NCBI GenBank assembly: GCA_910578615.1
Contig: CAJTRI010000004.1
Span: forward strand, 1 to 64,000
From: an uncultured Duncaniella sp.
Lineage (GTDB): Bacteria; Bacteroidota; Bacteroidia; Bacteroidales; Muribaculaceae
DNA: 64,000 nt
Reading direction: 5' to 3'
The notes beneath the pieces are model-generated. The model did no database searches. It had not been told where the DNA came from and saw only the letters and a list, made by a program, of their open reading frames with translations. Positions 59,971-64,000 of the stretch are shown here, one piece after another. A program made the translations under genes and the position numbers. Each line of letters starts with the position of its first letter. The first letter of the stretch is position 1.

Positions 59971-60019
59971 GGGTGTGTCAGGAAGTTTTTTCAATTGTTA
60001 AAAACATCTTGGCACACCC
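59971..60019 (+). terminator. long imperfect hairpin after DUF4301
   Basis: GGGTGTG at 59971 and CACACCC ending at 60019 close a stem of about 13 pairs (with G-U), and an inner A/T stem continues it. There is a T run inside rather than after it, so termination is uncertain. Confidence 0.5.
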
Positions 60020-60074
60020 GGTTTCCAAACCCGTCACCCCATCTCGATTGTTTACTATGTACTAACTATATCCT

Positions 60075-61151
60075 ATGAGCAAGAGAGATGATATAATGAA
60101 GATATGGAAGGAGAGCTTCCATGACTCGCGAGAATATGTCAAGATGTTTTTTGACCGTGTCTATCGCGATGATGAGGCGCTCACACTTGCCGATCCTTCG
60201 GGCCAGACAGTCAGCAGCCTGTTACTGCAACGCTACATGATGAAATTCAATCATGCGGTATATCCGGCAGGCTACATCTGCGGCGCAGCCACCCAGCGCA
60301 GACAACGCGGAAAAGGCTACATGTCACGTCTTATGACCGACGCCCTCCATGCCTCCGCAGAGCGCGGAGACATGATATGCGCCTTGATTCCGGCACGCAG
60401 CGCGCTCTATCCGTTCTACCGCCGATTCGGATTCTCGACAGTCTTCTACACCAAGGAACAGCGTTTCACGTCACTCCATTCCTTCCCGGTGCAAGAAAGT
60501 TACGAACAGATCGTCAATGCTGCCGATGATGATATATGGACGGCTTTTGACCGTTTCCAGAATATGCGTCCCTGCTACATTCTCCACACGAGACGCGACT
60601 TCGACAACATACGTGCCGATATCGATGCCGACGGAGGCAACTTCGTGGCTATGACGGCTGACGATGAAGACCACGGCCCGAGAATAGTATCAATGGCATG
60701 GGCCGTCAGAAAGGAAGACTACCTACTGGTGACCGATGTCATGGGGGAGACCGAGGATGCACGGACAGCGGCACTGCGCTCGCTGCGAGACCTACACCCC
60801 GATACCCCCTTCCTACTTTACGGAAGACCGGGCGATTCCATGGGCGGACGCCTTATGCCTCGCGGAATGGGACGTGTGACCAACGCCGGACTCCTGCTCG
60901 GAGCCGTGGCCAAGGCACATCCCCGGTTCCGCTCGATTCTCAGGGTCAAAGACCCTGTGCTCTCCGACCTCAACTCCCATACGTTCGTTATATGTGACGG
61001 TCTGTGCGGAATAGACGACAGTTTCAACGGCACCCCCGACTTTGACGTCACCATCGACATCCTCGGCGAAATAGCCTTCTCCTCCCCCGCCATCGGCGAC
61101 ATCATACGTTTTCCCTCCGAAAGACCCATGATAAGCCTGATGTTAGATTAG
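60075..61151 (+). CDS. GNAT family N-acetyltransferase, Eis-like
   Basis: 358 residues. The N-terminal GNAT fold has acetyl-CoA motif A in ATQRRQRGKGYMSRLM (about 75-90) and FYRRFGFSTVF. The second half (about 150-358) fits the additional GNAT plus SCP2-like domains of Eis-type enzymes, with CGIDDSFNGTPDFDVTID near the end. The acceptor substrate is unknown. engB follows after 26 bases without a promoter, so they probably share a transcript. Confidence 0.87.
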   Translation: MSKRDDIMKIWKESFHDSREYVKMFFDRVYRDDEALTLADPSGQTVSSLLLQRYMMKFNHAVYPAGYICGAATQRRQRGKGYMSRLMTDALHASAERGDMICALIPARSALYPFYRRFGFSTVFYTKEQRFTSLHSFPVQESYEQIVNAADDDIWTAFDRFQNMRPCYILHTRRDFDNIRADIDADGGNFVAMTADDEDHGPRIVSMAWAVRKEDYLLVTDVMGETEDARTAALRSLRDLHPDTPFLLYGRPGDSMGGRLMPRGMGRVTNAGLLLGAVAKAHPRFRSILRVKDPVLSDLNSHTFVICDGLCGIDDSFNGTPDFDVTIDILGEIAFSSPAIGDIIRFPSERPMISLMLD

Positions 61152-61177
61152 GAACAAACTTAGAAACCGAAAAATAT

Positions 61178-61789
61178 ATGATCATCAACACGGCACGATT
61201 TGCCATCTCCAACGCCACCCACACCAAATGTCCCTCCGATAAACGTCACGAATACGCGTTCATCGGACGCAGCAATGTGGGGAAATCCTCGCTTATCAAC
61301 ATGCTCACCGGCAAGTCCAAACTTGCCAAAACCTCATCGACCCCGGGCAAGACCCTGCTCATCAACCACTTCCTTATCAACGATGAATGGTATATAGTTG
61401 ACCTGCCCGGCTATGGCTTCGCCCAGCGTGGCAAGACCCAGCGCGAACTTTTGGAGAAGATGATCCGAGGCTACATCCTGCACCGCGAACAGATGACCAA
61501 CCTATTCGTGCTGATAGATTCACGCCACGCGCCTATGAAAATCGACCTCGAATTCTTCAACTGGCTTGGAGAAAACGGAGTCCCGTTCTCGATAGTCTTC
61601 ACCAAGCTTGACAAGCTCGGCAATGATGTCGGACGACGCAACGTTGAGAAATATCTCAGCTGCCTCATGGAAACATGGGAAGAGCTTCCTCCCGTCTTCC
61701 TGACATCCAGCGAGGACAAGCGCGGCCGCAAGGAGATACTTGACTATATAGAAGAACTGAACAAACTGCCGATAGAGAGCGGGGAGTGA
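61178..61789 (+). CDS. engB: ribosome biogenesis GTPase EngB
   Basis: YihA/YsxC family GTPase needed for 50S subunit assembly, 203 residues. G1 is GRSNVGKSSLINML (about 31-44), followed by switch TSSTPGKTLLINHF, G3 DLPGYGFA and G4 TKLDKLG. Length and motif order are standard. The small gene at 61860 follows 70 bases later. Confidence 0.97.
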   Translation: MIINTARFAISNATHTKCPSDKRHEYAFIGRSNVGKSSLINMLTGKSKLAKTSSTPGKTLLINHFLINDEWYIVDLPGYGFAQRGKTQRELLEKMIRGYILHREQMTNLFVLIDSRHAPMKIDLEFFNWLGENGVPFSIVFTKLDKLGNDVGRRNVEKYLSCLMETWEELPPVFLTSSEDKRGRKEILDYIEELNKLPIESGE

Positions 61790-61859
61790 CCGGGCGCCGT
61801 TGTTGAACCTTAGCATATCTGAATATGTTTCTTCATTAAACTACAAACACTTGAAGAAC

Positions 61860-61997
61860 ATGGATAAGAAGAAAGAAAAATCGCTCCCCGGTGTAGAGGT
61901 CAATATCGCCACTGATGACAAGGTCACCCCGAAAATGGTCAGGGAAGAAACACGCGAACTCAACAACAATCCGCGCAACAACGAGATTGACGAATAA
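61860..61997 (+). CDS. small hydrophilic protein, 45 aa
   Basis: Highly charged 45-residue peptide starting MDKKKEKSLPG and ending in RELNNNPRNNEIDE. Typical codon use, an A-rich start context and placement after engB before a terminator-like hairpin support it. I recall similar short Lys/Glu/Asn-rich proteins in other Bacteroidales but can name no family or function. A longer in-frame start at 61800 is less likely. Confidence 0.6.
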   Translation: MDKKKEKSLPGVEVNIATDDKVTPKMVREETRELNNNPRNNEIDE

Positions 61998-62046
61998 GTG
62001 ATTCGTCAGAATTATAACCTTCCTTATACATTTTTAAATTAAAGAC

Positions 62047-62104
62047 AGTCCTGCACGAACCCGCCAGACACAACAGTCCGGGGAGTACGTACAGGACTTT
62101 TTCG
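62047..62104 (+). terminator. possible terminator after the engB unit
   Basis: AGTCCTG (62047-62053) pairs with CAGGACT (62092-62098), followed by a T run. The loop is long at 38 bases and may hold further structure. Confidence 0.5.
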
Positions 62105-62170
62105 ATACACATACGATGTCCCTCTCCTTCTGACACAATCTCACTCTTTTCAGTGATTTTGTGTCATACG

Positions 62171-62202
62171 TTTGGATTTTATGGGCGATATATGTATTTT
62201 TG
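62171..62202 (+). promoter_or_regulatory. promoter of the his operon
   Basis: TTTG (62171-62174), 20-base spacer, TATTTTTG (62195-62202), 29 bases before the hisG ATG. The leader is too short for a his attenuator peptide, and none is visible. Confidence 0.87.
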
Positions 62203-62231
62203 CAATCCAAACCATATTTATTTCAAACAAA

Positions 62232-63083
62232 ATGTTGAAAATAGCGATACAATCCAAAGGACGTCTCAACGAGCAAAGCCTCGGTCTGTTGGCCGATGCA
62301 GGCATAAGCGCGTGTTCGGGAAGCCGGAGCCTTATTTCCCGCGCCAAGGGTTTCCCGATGGAGATTCTTTATCTCCGAGACGATGATATCCCACAGGCTG
62401 TGGCTATGGGAGTGGCCGACATCGGGATTGTAGGGCTTAACGAGGTGGCCGAGAAACGCCAGAAGGTTGACGAGGTGATGCGTCTCGGCTTCGGCTCATG
62501 CCGGATCTCCATAGCGGTTCCCAAAGCTGTTGACTATGACGGAACATCATGGCTGTCAGGCCGGCGTATAGCCACATCCTATCCCGTGATTCTCGACAGG
62601 TTTCTCAAAGACAACGGCATCGATGCCGAGATTCACGAGATTGCCGGGTCGGTAGAGATAGCTCCCGCAGTCGGAATGGCTGATGCTATTTTTGACATCG
62701 TGTCCTCGGGCGGGACACTGGTCCAGAACGGTCTGCGCGAGGTAGAACAGGTCTTTTTTTCCGAAGCGGCACTTATAGCCACACCCGGACTCGGAGAGGA
62801 GAAGACAGCCGAACTCGAAAAGCTGAAATTCCGCCTCCGCTCCATTCTCACGAGCCGAGGGATGAAATATCTCTTGATGAATCTACCCGAAGCGGCCATA
62901 AACGAAGCCGTGGCACTACTGCCAGGCATGAAAAGCCCTACCCTTCTGCCACTGGCCGCGCCCGGATGGTATTCGCTCCATGCCGTGGTGGGAGAAGAAG
63001 AACTTTGGGAGAAAATCGAACAACTCAAAACGATAGGTGCCGAAGATATCCTCGTGCTCAATCTTGAAAACATAGTCAGGTGA
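62232..63083 (+). CDS. hisG: ATP phosphoribosyltransferase (long form)
   Basis: First step of histidine synthesis: ATP plus PRPP gives phosphoribosyl-ATP. At 283 residues it is the long HisG, with a C-terminal regulatory ACT-like domain (about 210-283), so no HisZ partner is needed. MLKIAIQSKGRLNEQS starts the protein; DIGIVGLNEV and the PRPP loop DAIFDIVSSGGTLVQNGLRE are present. The start at 62232 follows from the promoter and homology; earlier in-frame ATGs lie in or before the promoter. It overlaps hisD by one base (TGATG). Confidence 0.96.
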   Translation: MLKIAIQSKGRLNEQSLGLLADAGISACSGSRSLISRAKGFPMEILYLRDDDIPQAVAMGVADIGIVGLNEVAEKRQKVDEVMRLGFGSCRISIAVPKAVDYDGTSWLSGRRIATSYPVILDRFLKDNGIDAEIHEIAGSVEIAPAVGMADAIFDIVSSGGTLVQNGLREVEQVFFSEAALIATPGLGEEKTAELEKLKFRLRSILTSRGMKYLLMNLPEAAINEAVALLPGMKSPTLLPLAAPGWYSLHAVVGEEELWEKIEQLKTIGAEDILVLNLENIVR

Positions 63084-64000
63084 TGGAGACAATATTTTAT
63101 CCGGCAAAGAAAGATATAGACCGTCTTTGCGAACGCAATATCCCTGCGGACGACCCGGAGGTCACAGCCTCGGTGGAGAAAATCGTAACCGACGTGGCCC
63201 GCGAGGGTGACAGCGCGCTTCTGAGATATGCCCTTGAATTCGACAAAGCCTCACTCACGGGGTTACAGGTCACATCCGAAGAGATGGAGCGTGGCATAGC
63301 GGGGGTCAGTCCAGATGTCCGCAAGGCCATTGACAATGCAGCCACACAGATCCGACTGTTTCATGAAGCCCAGCGCCCGGCTCCCGTAAGGGTAGAATCA
63401 GTACGGGGAGTGGTATGTGAACAGAGGGCGGTTCCTATACGCACGGTGGGCCTCTACATTCCCGGCGGACGCGCCCCGCTTTTCTCGACAGTGCTCATGC
63501 TCGGAATACCGGCCGGAATAGCCGGATGTCGCGATATAATAATGTGTACTCCTGCAAACGGCACCAACCCGGTAGCGCCTGAGATTCTCTATGCCGCCCG
63601 TGTGGCCGGAATAGAGAGAATCTTCAAGGTAGGAGGCGCACAGGCGGTGGCCGCAATGGCCTACGGCACAGAGTCAGTCCCGAGAGTTGACAAGATATTC
63701 GGCCCCGGCAACCGCTACGTCACCAAAGCCAAACAGCTTGTCTCGGCTGTCACGGCCATAGACATGCCTGCCGGGCCAAGCGAGGTGATGGTTCTCGCAG
63801 ACTCTTCCGCCTCACCTGCATTCATTGCCGCAGACATGCTCTCTCAGGCAGAGCACGGCCCCGACAGCCAGGCAATGCTTGTCACAGACTGCCCGATGCT
63901 CCCAGAACGCGTAGTGGCAGAACTGGAATCAAGACGCCACAGTCTCAGCCGCGCCGACTCTGTCGGACGCTCGCTCGAAAAGAGCCGTATCATCGTGACC
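63083..64000 (+). CDS. hisD: histidinol dehydrogenase, 3' end outside window
   Basis: Last two oxidation steps of histidine synthesis (histidinol to histidine) using NAD and zinc. The first 306 codons are present and the frame runs open to the window edge; full-length proteins are about 430 residues. Recognisable blocks are VGLYIPGGRAPLFSTVLM, VGGAQAVAAMAYGT, KIFGPGNRYVTKAKQ and the zinc/active-site region AGPSEVMV with LSQAEHGPDSQA. The ATG overlaps the hisG stop, giving the usual hisG-hisD order. Confidence 0.96.
   Translation, partial: METIFYPAKKDIDRLCERNIPADDPEVTASVEKIVTDVAREGDSALLRYALEFDKASLTGLQVTSEEMERGIAGVSPDVRKAIDNAATQIRLFHEAQRPAPVRVESVRGVVCEQRAVPIRTVGLYIPGGRAPLFSTVLMLGIPAGIAGCRDIIMCTPANGTNPVAPEILYAARVAGIERIFKVGGAQAVAAMAYGTESVPRVDKIFGPGNRYVTKAKQLVSAVTAIDMPAGPSEVMVLADSSASPAFIAADMLSQAEHGPDSQAMLVTDCPMLPERVVAELESRRHSLSRADSVGRSLEKSRIIVT

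Noticed and set aside
62100..62231. Histidine leader peptide or attenuator before hisG
   Set aside because: Only 29 bases separate the promoter element from the ATG and there is no His run.
1..64000. CRISPR arrays, insertion sequences, prophage genes, rRNA
   Set aside because: No regularly spaced repeats, transposase or integrase motifs, phage genes or rRNA-like sequence were seen; the only long direct repeat is the tRNA-Glu pair.

Overview
The window looks like chromosome from a Bacteroidales bacterium, most likely a Muribaculaceae (S24-7) relative. Evidence: nearly every promoter carries the Bacteroidetes -7 element TAnnTTTG, often with TTTG 19-21 bases upstream. There is no consistent Shine-Dalgarno, and A-rich sequence precedes start codons. 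Family content is typical of the phylum: the type IX secretion (T9SS) sortase PorU with cargo carrying C-terminal sorting domains, TonB-dependent receptors, Omp28, DUF6029, DUF4301 and DUF6492. The family-level placement is inference; no 16S gene is present.

Layout. 1-7.3 kb: aspS (5' end cut), nif3-like, zinc-ribbon coiled coil, slyD with a Cys-rich tail, efp, a UDG-superfamily glycosylase, dedA, rpe, queA. 7.4-13.7 kb: parE, coaD, an S41 protease and an S9 prolyl oligopeptidase. 13.7-20.6 kb: a lipoprotein with a BamE-like tail, a coiled-coil protein with an AT-hook and a terminal QLTLF, DPP-IV, an unassigned membrane protein, miaA. 20.8-22.7 kb: tRNA-Glu/rpsT/tRNA-Glu on the minus strand, recO, a tiny membrane protein, tRNA-Leu. 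22.8-27.1 kb: porU and fmt. 27.3-36.7 kb: an envelope/T9SS neighbourhood (thioredoxin, DUF6029, Omp28 and three T9SS-sorted proteins), interrupted by a self-contained unit of two unannotated small ORFs (31.4-31.9 kb) and by tRNA-Asp. 36.8-45.7 kb: a Cys-rich small protein with a TonB receptor, a structured non-coding stretch, a POT transporter with DUF6492, and a second TonB receptor with a duplicated-domain lipoprotein. 45.7-49.2 kb: convergent perfect hairpins, tRNA-Met, an AT-rich region with DnaA-box-like words, asd and an acyl-CoA ligase (minus strand). 49.4-57.3 kb: ftsY, rimO, an isochorismate-synthase-like gene and an SGNH-SGNH-MBOAT surface O-acylation module. 57.4-64 kb: an alpha/beta hydrolase, DUF4301, GNAT, engB, a 45-aa protein, hisG and hisD (3' end cut).

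Most of the content is core housekeeping, with operons stitched by ATGA or TGATG overlaps. Secreted or surface functions dominate the middle: PorU would process the T9SS cargo, while the thioredoxin/Omp28 cluster suggests envelope thiol chemistry. No phage, insertion sequence, CRISPR array or polysaccharide-utilisation locus was seen. The most novel-looking items are the two-smORF transcription unit, the putative sliding-clamp-binding coiled-coil protein, the AT-rich DnaA-box-like region with a 22-bp perfect inverted repeat, and the structured region at 39.5-39.9 kb.
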